Shown here: piece by piece, positions 39,193 through 46,757 of the stretch
Layout of the letters: every line of letters begins with the position of its first letter
Position numbering within the stretch: the first letter of the stretch is position 1
NCBI GenBank assembly: GCA_002345025.1
Contig: DDUX01000154.1
Location: 101,986-165,985 of the forward strand
DNA from: Candidatus Accumulibacter iunctus
GTDB taxonomy: Bacteria; Pseudomonadota; Gammaproteobacteria; Burkholderiales; Rhodocyclaceae
Reading direction: 5' to 3'
Length of the DNA: 64,000 nt
The notes under the pieces: model-generated
Database searches by the model: none
Seen by the model: the letters and a program-made list of their open reading frames with translations, nothing else
What the model was told of the DNA's origin: nothing
Program-made: the position numbers and the translations under genes

Positions 39193-41664
39193 GTGGACAA
39201 GGCCTTCAAGCTCTCGAACTGGTTCCTGCCGCTGGCGCGCCGCGTGCTGTATGCCTGGGTGCGCACGACGGTCTTCCCGGCGAGCGCGCCGGAGCTGCAG
39301 CTCGATCCGGCGAAGCCGGTCTGCTACGTCCTTCAGGACAGGCATCTCTCCAATCTGCTGCTGCTCCTCGAGGAATCGCGGCGGGCCGGACTGCCGCGAG
39401 CCGACTCGCCGCTGCTGATCGGCCGGCAGCGCTGGCCGCGCTCGTTCTTCTTCCTCAACCGCGACCGCAGCCTGGCCGACAGGGCGCGCAAGGGTGACAG
39501 TTACTCCGCATTGCTCGCAAGCCTGATGCATCAGACGGTTGCCGACCAGCAAATGGATGTCCAACTGGTGCCGGTGGTGATTCTCTGGGGACGCAGCCCG
39601 GACAAGCAGGATTCGGTCCTCAAGGCGCTGTTCTCGGAAGCCTGGCGGCCGCCAGGCGCCTGGAGACAACTGGCGGCGATCCTGTTGCATGGCCGCAGTG
39701 TTCTGGTACGTTTCAACCCGCCGATATCGCTGCGTGAGCTCCTGCAGGGCGGCCTTGGCGAGGAGCAGGCGCTGCGCAAGCTGGCACGCGTCCTGCGCGT
39801 TCATTTCCGCCGTCAGCGGCAGATGGCGATCGGCCCGGACCTGTCGCATCGCAACACGCAGGTCAACGCGGTGCTGGCCGGCGAACGGGTGCGCTTGGCG
39901 ATTGCGGAGGAGGCCGAGAAGCAGGGAATCCCGCTTGCCGACGCCCGGGCGCGAGCCGGCAGTTTCGCCCTGGAAATCGCGTCCGACTACTCGTATGGAG
40001 TCGTGCGCGCCCTCGAGCTGTTCCTCGCCTGGCTGTGGTCGAGGCTTTACGACGGCATCGAGCTGCACAACTTCGATGCCGTCACACGCATTGCGGCTGG
40101 CCAGGAGATCGTTTATGTTCCCTGTCACCGGAGTCACATCGATTACCTGTTGTTGTCGTACATCATTCTCCGGCAGGGGTTGACCCCGCCCCACATCGCC
40201 GCCGGCGCCAACCTCAACCTGCCTCTGGTTGGCGCCCTGTTGCGGCGCGGAGGAGCCTTCTTCCTGCGCCGCAGCTTCAAGGGCGAACCGCTGTACGCTG
40301 CCGTCTTCCATGAGTATCTCCACCTGATGCTGGCCCGCGGTTTTCCGATCGAGTACTTCATCGAGGGCGGACGCAGTCGCAGTGGGCGGATGCTGACACC
40401 GAAGGCCGGAATTCTCGGCATGACCGTGGAGAGCTTCATCCGTGAGCATGCCCGGCCGCTGGTCTTCATGCCGGTGTACATTGGCTACGAGAAGATCATC
40501 GAAGGCAGCACCTATCTCGGCGAACTGGCTGGCAAGCCGAAGCAGCGGGAGTCGCTGCTGGGTGTGCTGCGCAGCGTGCGCGCCATCAGGCGGGTGTTCG
40601 GCACGGTGCACGTCAACTTCGGCCAGCCGCTGGCTCTTGCCGGTTTTCTCGACGAGCATCAACCCGGCTGGCGAGACATCGAGGGCAGTGGCGAGCCGCT
40701 GTGGGCGCGCAGCGTCACGCGCAAGGCAGCAGCCGAGCTCGCCAAGCGGATCAACGAGGCGGCGGTGCTCAACCCGGTCAACCTGATGGCGCTGGCGCTG
40801 CTGGCGACGCCCAAGCATACCGCCGACGAGCAGGCGCTGCAGCGCATGATCAAGCATTACCAGGCGCTGGCAGGCGAGATTCCGTATGCGCCGGCCAGCG
40901 TCCCCTGTCGGCTCGACCCGGCGGCGGTCATTGCCTACAACGAACGACTGACGGTCGTCGAGCGCTTCGCCGACCCACTTGGCGATCTGATCCGCGTGCG
41001 CGAGAAACAGGCGCCGCTGCTCGCCTATTTTCGCAACAACGTTCTCCATCTTTTCGCACTGCCGGCCGTCATTGCCTGTCTGCTGAGCCAGAACCGCAGG
41101 CTCGATCGAACTCGCGTGGCGCAGGCGGTGTGTGGCATCTGCGCGCTCATGCGGGCCGAGCTCTTCCTCCGCTGGCCGAGCGATGAACTCGAGTCGGCCA
41201 GCGACGCGGCGATTCAGGTATTGGTGGCGCGCCGGTTGCTGGTGTGCTCCGAGGGCCAGCCGGACATTGCCGCGCCGGAGGCGATCAGCGAGGAGTTCGC
41301 TGAGTTGCATCTGCTCGGCGAGACGATTCGCCCGCTGCTCGAACGCCACTTCCTGACTCTCGCGCTGCTGCAGCGGCACGGGAGTGGACAGGTGACCCGG
41401 CGGCAACTCGAAGACAACTGCCACCTGCTGGCGCAGCGGCTATCGCTGCTCTACGAGTTCAACACCTCCGAGCTTCCCGACAAGGCAACCTTCTCGGCCT
41501 TCATTGCCAACCTCATCGAAGCCGAGTACCTGCGCGAGGAGGAGAACGATCGACTGTGCTTTGACGAGCGGCTGACGACGCCGCTCGCGCATTCCGAACT
41601 CGTTCTCTCGCTTGAGGCCAGGCAGGCCATCCGGCGAATCGCTGGCACCGGAGCGCCTCGCTGA
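39193..41664 (+). CDS. plsB: Glycerol-3-phosphate 1-O-acyltransferase PlsB
   Basis: 823-residue membrane-associated enzyme making lysophosphatidic acid from glycerol-3-phosphate and acyl-ACP/CoA. Acyltransferase blocks in order: CHRSHIDYLLL (H-x4-D), GGAFFLRRSFKG, FIEGGRSRSGR and VFMPVYIGYEKIIE. Start appears to be GTG at 39193, 28 bp after the EF-G paralogue stop; no ATG fits the homologous N-terminus. Probably co-transcribed with that gene, an association I cannot explain functionally. Confidence 0.92.
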   Translation: MDKAFKLSNWFLPLARRVLYAWVRTTVFPASAPELQLDPAKPVCYVLQDRHLSNLLLLLEESRRAGLPRADSPLLIGRQRWPRSFFFLNRDRSLADRARKGDSYSALLASLMHQTVADQQMDVQLVPVVILWGRSPDKQDSVLKALFSEAWRPPGAWRQLAAILLHGRSVLVRFNPPISLRELLQGGLGEEQALRKLARVLRVHFRRQRQMAIGPDLSHRNTQVNAVLAGERVRLAIAEEAEKQGIPLADARARAGSFALEIASDYSYGVVRALELFLAWLWSRLYDGIELHNFDAVTRIAAGQEIVYVPCHRSHIDYLLLSYIILRQGLTPPHIAAGANLNLPLVGALLRRGGAFFLRRSFKGEPLYAAVFHEYLHLMLARGFPIEYFIEGGRSRSGRMLTPKAGILGMTVESFIREHARPLVFMPVYIGYEKIIEGSTYLGELAGKPKQRESLLGVLRSVRAIRRVFGTVHVNFGQPLALAGFLDEHQPGWRDIEGSGEPLWARSVTRKAAAELAKRINEAAVLNPVNLMALALLATPKHTADEQALQRMIKHYQALAGEIPYAPASVPCRLDPAAVIAYNERLTVVERFADPLGDLIRVREKQAPLLAYFRNNVLHLFALPAVIACLLSQNRRLDRTRVAQAVCGICALMRAELFLRWPSDELESASDAAIQVLVARRLLVCSEGQPDIAAPEAISEEFAELHLLGETIRPLLERHFLTLALLQRHGSGQVTRRQLEDNCHLLAQRLSLLYEFNTSELPDKATFSAFIANLIEAEYLREEENDRLCFDERLTTPLAHSELVLSLEARQAIRRIAGTGAPR

Positions 41665-41723
41665 CGTTCATGACTTGCGACACACCCCTGATGATGAAAG
41701 TCATGACCGTTTCCCTCATCCCC

Positions 41724-41751
41724 GGCCCTTCTCCCCCGCACGGGGGAAGGG
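41724..41751. repeat. GC hairpin of widespread intergenic type
   Basis: GGCCCTTCTCCCCCG, a CA loop and CGGGGGAAGGG form a hairpin with a seven-pair perfect core. The motif (CCCTCATCCCCGGCC followed by a C-rich/G-rich hairpin) resembles short intergenic repeats seen in many proteobacterial genomes. It follows plsB by about 60 bp and may end its transcript. Confidence 0.5.
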
Positions 41752-41760
41752 AGATTCGCG

Positions 41761-41783
41761 AGTCGCAGGCGCGACTTTCACAT
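41761..41783 (+). repeat. Palindromic 23-bp dispersed repeat, copy 1
   Basis: Contains AGTCGC and GCGACT arms followed by TTTCACAT. The same 23 bases with one substitution occur inverted at 63978-64000. As a hairpin plus short T-run it could be a terminator for plsB, but the conservation beyond the stem suggests a repeat family. Confidence 0.65.
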
Positions 41784-41811
41784 TGACAACCCGAGCGAAC
41801 GTTGGGACCGT

Positions 41812-42495
41812 TCAGGCGCGACCGCGTCGCGCCGCCTGTTCGAGTCGTTCCTTCTCCGCCATGACCTTGTTGGCGTAACCGGTCTCGGGATCATCCGGAG
41901 CGCCGCCGTAGTGTTGCAGGCCTGCGGTCAGACTGCCACGCCAGCGGATTGCCTCCTCGAGTACATGGACGCCAACCTGGATGTTGGTGACCGGGTCGAG
42001 AAAGGGCGTTTCGCCCGAGCCCTGCGGTACCTTGTCCAGATGGTAACCGGGAATCACCTGCATCAGGCCCTTGGCACCCACCGGGCTCTCGGCGAAGGGA
42101 TTGAAACGCGACTCGATGCCGATGATGGCGATGATCAGCAGCGGATCGAGGCGCCGCTCGCCGCCTACCCGCTGAGCTGCCTCAAAGACCGGCACCAGCG
42201 CTTCCGGCGCCACGCGGTAGCGCCGCGACACGGAGTCCAGAACGCGATGCAGCCGCGGCGACAGCACCGACTGAGTCGCAGGAGCGGCTTCGTCGGCGGC
42301 GGCTTCAGCCGGCGCCGCGGCTTCGCTGGTCACAACCGGCTCGCCGGTGCCGATGGTGTTCGCCTCGACCCACTGTTTGAAGCTGCCGAGAAGCAGCATC
42401 AGCCCGACGATCATCAGGCTGTGCTGGATGAAACTCAAGCTGGCGTCGACACGACGTGGTACGGCGATGCCTTTCAATGCAATTGTTGCGGACAT
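41812..42495 (-). CDS. Lytic transglycosylase (SLT domain) protein
   Basis: 227-residue membrane-anchored muramidase-like enzyme. One N-terminal span (SLMIVGLMLLLGSF), an Ala/Glu-rich linker, and a C-terminal SLT domain with catalytic Glu in IIGIESRFNPFAESPVGAKG and the family motif GLMQVIPGYH. Start at ATG 42495 with AAGGAGAG upstream, which rules out the longer open frame to 43038. A structured leader precedes it. Confidence 0.9.
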   Translation of the reverse strand: MSATIALKGIAVPRRVDASLSFIQHSLMIVGLMLLLGSFKQWVEANTIGTGEPVVTSEAAAPAEAAADEAAPATQSVLSPRLHRVLDSVSRRYRVAPEALVPVFEAAQRVGGERRLDPLLIIAIIGIESRFNPFAESPVGAKGLMQVIPGYHLDKVPQGSGETPFLDPVTNIQVGVHVLEEAIRWRGSLTAGLQHYGGAPDDPETGYANKVMAEKERLEQAARRGRA

Positions 42496-42548
42496 GCTCT
42501 CTCCTTCACTTTCGTCGCCGCGCAAGAAAACGACGCGACGATGGACGG

Positions 42549-42633
42549 TTGCAGGCGGGTGCAAAGCCTCGAATGCTTGGGGAACGTAACCCCTGAGGCC
42601 GGAACTCTGTTCTCGGAAAAGGCTCTCGAACAG
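42549..42633 (-). promoter_or_regulatory. Structured 5' leader of the transglycosylase gene (three stem-loops)
   Basis: Read on the minus strand toward the start at 42495: CTGTTC...GAACAG (42607-42633); a nested stem GCCTC/GAGGC enclosing GGGG/CCCC (42566-42599); and TTGCA-CCCGCC-TGCAA (42549-42564). Three adjacent hairpins in an untranslated leader ending about 50 bp before the start codon suggest a regulatory RNA element. It matches no riboswitch class whose consensus I can recall. Confidence 0.4.
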
Positions 42634-42834
42634 GGCGGCGAAGATGCAGCGAAGACGCTGCGATGTGCTTTTGTGCTGCTGGAGGACCCGGACTCTATTG
42701 ATTAATCCTGTCCTGGTCAACCCCCCCCGGTCAAGGCAGCACTGCCAGGAAGCGTTCGCCAATGCCCGACGAGCTTTCAGTCGTGCCCTTGCGGCGACGA
42801 TCGACGGCCGCCCAGCGGTGGCCACGCGAGGCCC

Positions 42835-42840
42835 TATAAT
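42835..42840 (+). promoter_or_regulatory. Possible -10 element for the CNNM gene
   Basis: A consensus TATAAT 160 bp before the start at 43001. No convincing -35 hexamer sits 16-18 bases upstream, so it is tentative. Confidence 0.25.
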
Positions 42841-43000
42841 CGTCGCTCGTGGTCTTCGCAGCGGTCGCCGGATGACCGGTTGGAGCACGGATTCGATGAT
42901 TCGCCTGAGCACTCCCGGGCGACATTTCCACTGCCGGCGGAGTGTGCTGCATCCTTGCTCCCCGGGGCGCAGCAGCGCTGGCTGATTGACGGACTTCCCG

Positions 43001-44314
43001 ATGGACGTTGCCCTGTTGCTGTTCCTGATCATTCTCAACGGTATCCTTGCGATGTCCGAGATTGCGGTCGTTTCCTCGCGCCAGTCGCGCCTGCAGAAGC
43101 TGGCCGAGGATGGTCATTCCGGCGCGCGCTCGGCGCTGGTGTTGCAGCAGGAACCGTCGACCTTTCTGTCGACGGTTCAGGTGGGCATCACGACAGTCGG
43201 CATTCTCAGCGGCGCCATTGGCGAGGCGGCGCTGGCGGCGCCACTGGCCGACTGGCTGCGCTCGCTGGCCCTGCCGGAGCCTCATGCCGATGCAGTTGCG
43301 ATGACGGTGGTGGTGGTGGGGGTTACCTATTGCTCGGTGGTGGTCGGCGAACTGGTGCCCAAGCGTCTCGGCTTGCTGGCGCCGGAACGTGTTGCCTCGC
43401 TCGTCGCCCGGCCGATGGGCGCCGTCTCCCGGCTGGCGCGGCCGCTGGTATGGCTGCTCTCGTCGTCGTCCAGCCTGCTCCTGCGCCTGCTTGGCGCGCG
43501 CCGGACACAGGACTCGACGGTCACCGACGACGAGATCAAGGTCCTCATGGGGCAGGGTGCCGAGGCTGGCGTCTTCCACGCCAGCGAGCAGGCCATCGTT
43601 TCCAATGTCCTGCGCCTTGACGAGCAACGGATCAGCGCCATCATGACCCATCGCAAGGACATCTACGTTCTCGACCTGAACGCCGGAGAAGAGGAAATCC
43701 GCAGGCGCCTGGCGGACAGCCCGTACCGACGCATCGTCGTCTGTCGCGACGGTCTCGATCGCATCGTCGGTGTTCTGCGGACGAGTGATCTGCTCAAGGG
43801 AGTTCTGCTCGGTCAGCCGCTGGCAGTCGAAGCGTTCGTTCGGCCGGCGCTCTACGTTCCAGCAAGCGTGACGACAACGCAGTTGCTGGAGACCTTCCGC
43901 CGTGCGCATCAGCAGTGCGCCCTGATGGTGGACGAGTACGGTGGATTGCAGGGCCTGGTGACGCTCACCGACGTTCTGACCTCGATCGTCGGAGACCTGC
44001 CGACATCGGACGCTCCCGAAGAGCTGGACATCGTCGTTCGCGAGGACGGTTCGTGGCTGGCTGACGGCAGCGTGCCGATCGAGCGCCTGAAGGGGGTTCT
44101 CGGGATCCATGGCGAACTGCCGGGAGAAGACGACAATGCCTTCAACACGCTGGGCGGGTTCGTCATGTACGTCCTCGGCAGGATTCCCCTGCCGGCCGAT
44201 CACTTCACGCTCGAGGACCTGCGCTTCGAGGTTGTCGACATGGATCGCCATCGCGTCGACAAGGTGCTGATTGCACGCAGTCCCGGTGGCGAGCCATCCA
44301 CGGCCAACAGGTGA
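43001..44314 (+). CDS. CNNM/CorC-type hemolysin-family membrane protein
   Basis: 437-residue inner-membrane protein: DUF21 domain with three to four spans (residues 1-190), a CBS pair (about 200-325), and a C-terminal CorC_HlyC domain (about 340-430). This family is linked to magnesium or other divalent cation efflux. Start set at ATG 43001 (MDVALLLFLI); an in-frame TTG at 42986 is less likely. Convergent with the YeeE/YedE gene. Confidence 0.9.
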   Translation: MDVALLLFLIILNGILAMSEIAVVSSRQSRLQKLAEDGHSGARSALVLQQEPSTFLSTVQVGITTVGILSGAIGEAALAAPLADWLRSLALPEPHADAVAMTVVVVGVTYCSVVVGELVPKRLGLLAPERVASLVARPMGAVSRLARPLVWLLSSSSSLLLRLLGARRTQDSTVTDDEIKVLMGQGAEAGVFHASEQAIVSNVLRLDEQRISAIMTHRKDIYVLDLNAGEEEIRRRLADSPYRRIVVCRDGLDRIVGVLRTSDLLKGVLLGQPLAVEAFVRPALYVPASVTTTQLLETFRRAHQQCALMVDEYGGLQGLVTLTDVLTSIVGDLPTSDAPEELDIVVREDGSWLADGSVPIERLKGVLGIHGELPGEDDNAFNTLGGFVMYVLGRIPLPADHFTLEDLRFEVVDMDRHRVDKVLIARSPGGEPSTANR

Positions 44315-44350
44315 GAGGAAGGGGCGAGCGGCGAGCGATGTCGGGTGGCT

Positions 44351-45448
44351 TCAACCGCCGTGTTCGGCACGCCAATACTGGTAGCCGATCGCCAGCCGGG
44401 CACCGGCGATGATGGCGAACAAGCTCAGGAAGGAGCCGGCAGCCAGCGTCGAGACACCGGTGATCCCTTGCCCGATCGTGCATCCCATGGCAACGACGCC
44501 ACCAAAGCCCATCAGGACGGCGCCGACAAGATGGTTGGTGGTATCCTCCAGGTCGCGAAAACCCTCCCAGCGAAAGCTGCCAGCGAGAAGGGCCTGTCCC
44601 AGGCTGCCGACGACGACGCCGAGCGTGCTGGCGATCGCGAAAGTCACCCGGCGAGTGCTGTCCGACCACAGCAGCAGCAGTTCCAGGGTGTACGCCTGCG
44701 GTGCGACGAAGGTCAGCGACTCCATGCGGCCGCTGTTGGTAGCGAGAAAGGCTTCCTGCAGCGTCTCCGGGTCTTCTGCGACGTAGCCCAGGTATCCGCT
44801 GACGTACCAGCCGCTGACGACAAGCGCGCCAACGGCGGCACCGCCGAGGAACTGATCGGACGCAAGGCGGGGGCGAATCAGCACGACAATCGCCAGCAGA
44901 CCGCAGCCGACGAACCAGGCGCAGAGCGCCGGCTGCGGCGTCAAACCGATGCTGGCGATCAGCTCAGGCAGGCCCTGGCCGCCAGGGAGGTGCAGCGCGA
45001 CCGTGTCGAGAACGTTCACGCGGAACACGGCGAGGACGCCGCGCATCGTCATGTAGGCAACGAGACCGAGGACGAGGAAGACGACGAGGGCCTTGACACT
45101 GCCGGCGCCGATACGTCCGAGCGTTCTCGCGGCGCAACCCGATGCGAGGACCATGCCGAAGCCGAAACAGAGGCCGCCGGTGAGATGGGACAACCAGTTC
45201 AAGCTTGTGCCCCGGTAGATCGACCTGTCGACGTCGATGAAGCCCGCGGCGTCCAGTGTCGCCGTGCCGAGAATGGCGACGGCAATCGCCAGCAACCACA
45301 TGCGCATGCGACCCCAGTCGCCGAGGTTGACGATGTCGGCAACTGCACCCATCGTGCAGAAGCGGGTACGACCGGCCACGGCGCCAAACACCATGCCGAT
45401 GGCAAGGGCGAGCCAGACGACGGTGGTGGCGGGGCCGGCACTACTCAT
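44351..45448 (-). CDS. YeeE/YedE family (TsuA-like) sulfur transport protein
   Basis: 365-residue inner-membrane protein with about nine to ten spans. Cysteines characteristic of the family sit in GRTRFCTMGA, ASGCAARTLGR and AMGCTIGQGITG; in TsuA such cysteines relay thiosulfate. Likely imports thiosulfate or a related sulfur compound. The ATG overlaps the queC stop by 8 bp (ATGAGTAG), which fixes the start and indicates coupling with queC. Confidence 0.88.
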   Translation of the reverse strand: MSSAGPATTVVWLALAIGMVFGAVAGRTRFCTMGAVADIVNLGDWGRMRMWLLAIAVAILGTATLDAAGFIDVDRSIYRGTSLNWLSHLTGGLCFGFGMVLASGCAARTLGRIGAGSVKALVVFLVLGLVAYMTMRGVLAVFRVNVLDTVALHLPGGQGLPELIASIGLTPQPALCAWFVGCGLLAIVVLIRPRLASDQFLGGAAVGALVVSGWYVSGYLGYVAEDPETLQEAFLATNSGRMESLTFVAPQAYTLELLLLWSDSTRRVTFAIASTLGVVVGSLGQALLAGSFRWEGFRDLEDTTNHLVGAVLMGFGGVVAMGCTIGQGITGVSTLAAGSFLSLFAIIAGARLAIGYQYWRAEHGG

Positions 45449-46166
45449 CGGCGAACTTCCCGGCCGTTGCACGGGCATAAGGGGTGGGATCGACGACGCC
45501 GGCGGCGGCAAAGCCGGCGCGCCGCAGACGGCAGGAGTCACAGACGCCACACGCGCGTCCCGCTGCGTCCGCCTGATAGCAGGAGACCGTCAGGCCGTAG
45601 TCGAGCCCGAGATCGATGCCGTGGCGGATGATTTCGGCCTTGCTGAGATGGATCAGCGGTGCATGGATGCGCAGCGCAGCCCCCTCCACGGCGGCCTTGG
45701 TTGCCAGATTGGCCATTTTCTCGAAAGCGCTGATGTACTCCGGGCGGCAATCGGGATAGCCCGAGTAGTCCACCGCGTTGACGCCGATGAAGATGTCCTG
45801 GCTGCCCAGGACCTCGGCCCAGGCAAGCGCCAGCGACAGCATGACGGTATTGCGCGCGGGCACATAGGTGACCGGGATCCCCGGACGAACGCCGTCTACG
45901 GGTAACGCCACGCTCGCGTCGGTCAGCGCCGAACCGCCGAAATCCTCGAGTCGCAGGCGGAGCACGCGATGCCCGCTGGCTGCCAGAGTCTGCGCAACGA
46001 CCGCTGCTGCCCGCAACTCGCTATGGTGACGTTGCCCGTAGTCGACCGACAGACAGTAACACGCAAAGCCGCTGGCGCGGGCGATTGCCAGCGTGGTCGC
46101 CGAATCGAGTCCGCCGGACAACAGCACGACGCTGCGTCTTTTTTGCTCTGACGGCTGTGTGCCCAT
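45441..46166 (-). CDS. queC: 7-cyano-7-deazaguanine synthase QueC
   Basis: 241-residue ATP-dependent enzyme making preQ0 from 7-carboxy-7-deazaguanine for queuosine tRNA modification. P-loop LLSGGLDSAT and zinc cysteines CYQADAAGRACGVCDSC are intact. The start lies inside a 21-bp tandem repeat, giving in-frame ATGs at 46166 and 46187; I use 46166. No other que gene is near; the downstream coupled gene is a sulfur-compound transporter. Confidence 0.93.
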   Translation of the reverse strand: MGTQPSEQKRRSVVLLSGGLDSATTLAIARASGFACYCLSVDYGQRHHSELRAAAVVAQTLAASGHRVLRLRLEDFGGSALTDASVALPVDGVRPGIPVTYVPARNTVMLSLALAWAEVLGSQDIFIGVNAVDYSGYPDCRPEYISAFEKMANLATKAAVEGAALRIHAPLIHLSKAEIIRHGIDLGLDYGLTVSCYQADAAGRACGVCDSCRLRRAGFAAAGVVDPTPYARATAGKFADE

Positions 46167-46205
46167 GGAACATGGATATAAGCTCATGGAGCATGAATAT
46201 AACGC
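46164..46205. repeat. 21-bp tandem repeat at the queC start
   Basis: Two adjacent copies, 46164-46184 and 46185-46205, share CATGGA-x-CATG-x-ATATAA with five differences. On the minus strand each unit reads TTATAT-x-CATG-x-TCCATG, A/T-rich against a GC-rich background, and encodes a seven-residue repeat (LYSCSMS, LYPCSMG) in the queC frame. Could be an operator, or a coding duplication of the start region. Confidence 0.7.
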
Positions 46206-46757
46206 TTTCCGGGGGCGTCGGGATCTCGTGCGACCGCCAACCGCATGATCGCCAGCACGGAATGGCCGGCTGGCAGAGTCCTGCCGCGCGGGGGTTGCGT
46301 TGGCGACCAAGGGCATCGCCGGCGCGGACGGCGCTGCACAAGGAAGCGCGCCGGCAACGACACCAGCTGGGTGACGGCGGAAGTGGCCAATATGAGCTTG
46401 CCGATTGCTATTGGTCGCTGTTCGACCCGTTGGCCGCCGCCAGTGAGTGCGACGGCTTGCGGAACCAGCGCTCGCTTGCACGAGCCGACGCCGGCAACAT
46501 GGGAGCGGCGCTGACTTCGGGCACCGCATGTTCGCCGGAAGTCTGTCGTTCGGGTGGCAGTACGGTTGGTCACCGGCGATCGATTGCTCTTGACGGGCGC
46601 TCGCATTCGATGAGACAAAGCCGGGGCGGCTCGGTGCCCAGTGCAGCCTGAGGCGCCGCTTGGCGGCAGCGGGACCTTGTCCCGTGTCGCTGCCAGCGTA
46701 TTCTGGTCGGCTTTGCCGACGGCTGCAGGGGTTCATGCTGATCACTGGAGGCTTGCG
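46206..46757. other. Intergenic region queC / gamma-glutamyltransferase
   Basis: 552 bp between divergent genes. No frame on either strand has a start, family motif or composition that convinces me. It must contain promoters for both sides; none is obvious. Confidence 0.5.

Larger units (their letters stand above)
42496..43000. other. Intergenic region between lytic transglycosylase and CNNM genes
   Basis: 505 bp between divergent genes. Near the transglycosylase side lie three consecutive hairpins (annotated separately); near the other side a TATAAT at 42835. The middle (42640-42830) has a CCCCCCCC run at about 42721-42728 and nothing gene-like. Confidence 0.6.

Noticed and set aside
42549..42633. 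Possible c-di-GMP (GEMM) riboswitch because of a GCAAAGCCTC match
   Set aside because: The match is on the strand opposite to the gene and the rest of the GEMM core is absent.
42496..43038. N-terminal extension of the transglycosylase frame
   Set aside because: AAGGAGAG and the membrane anchor fit the ATG at 42495; upstream part contains the hairpin leader.
46206..46757. Several frames of 80-190 codons in the queC-ggt gap
   Set aside because: None has a ribosome-binding site or recognisable content; frames on both strands overlap one another.
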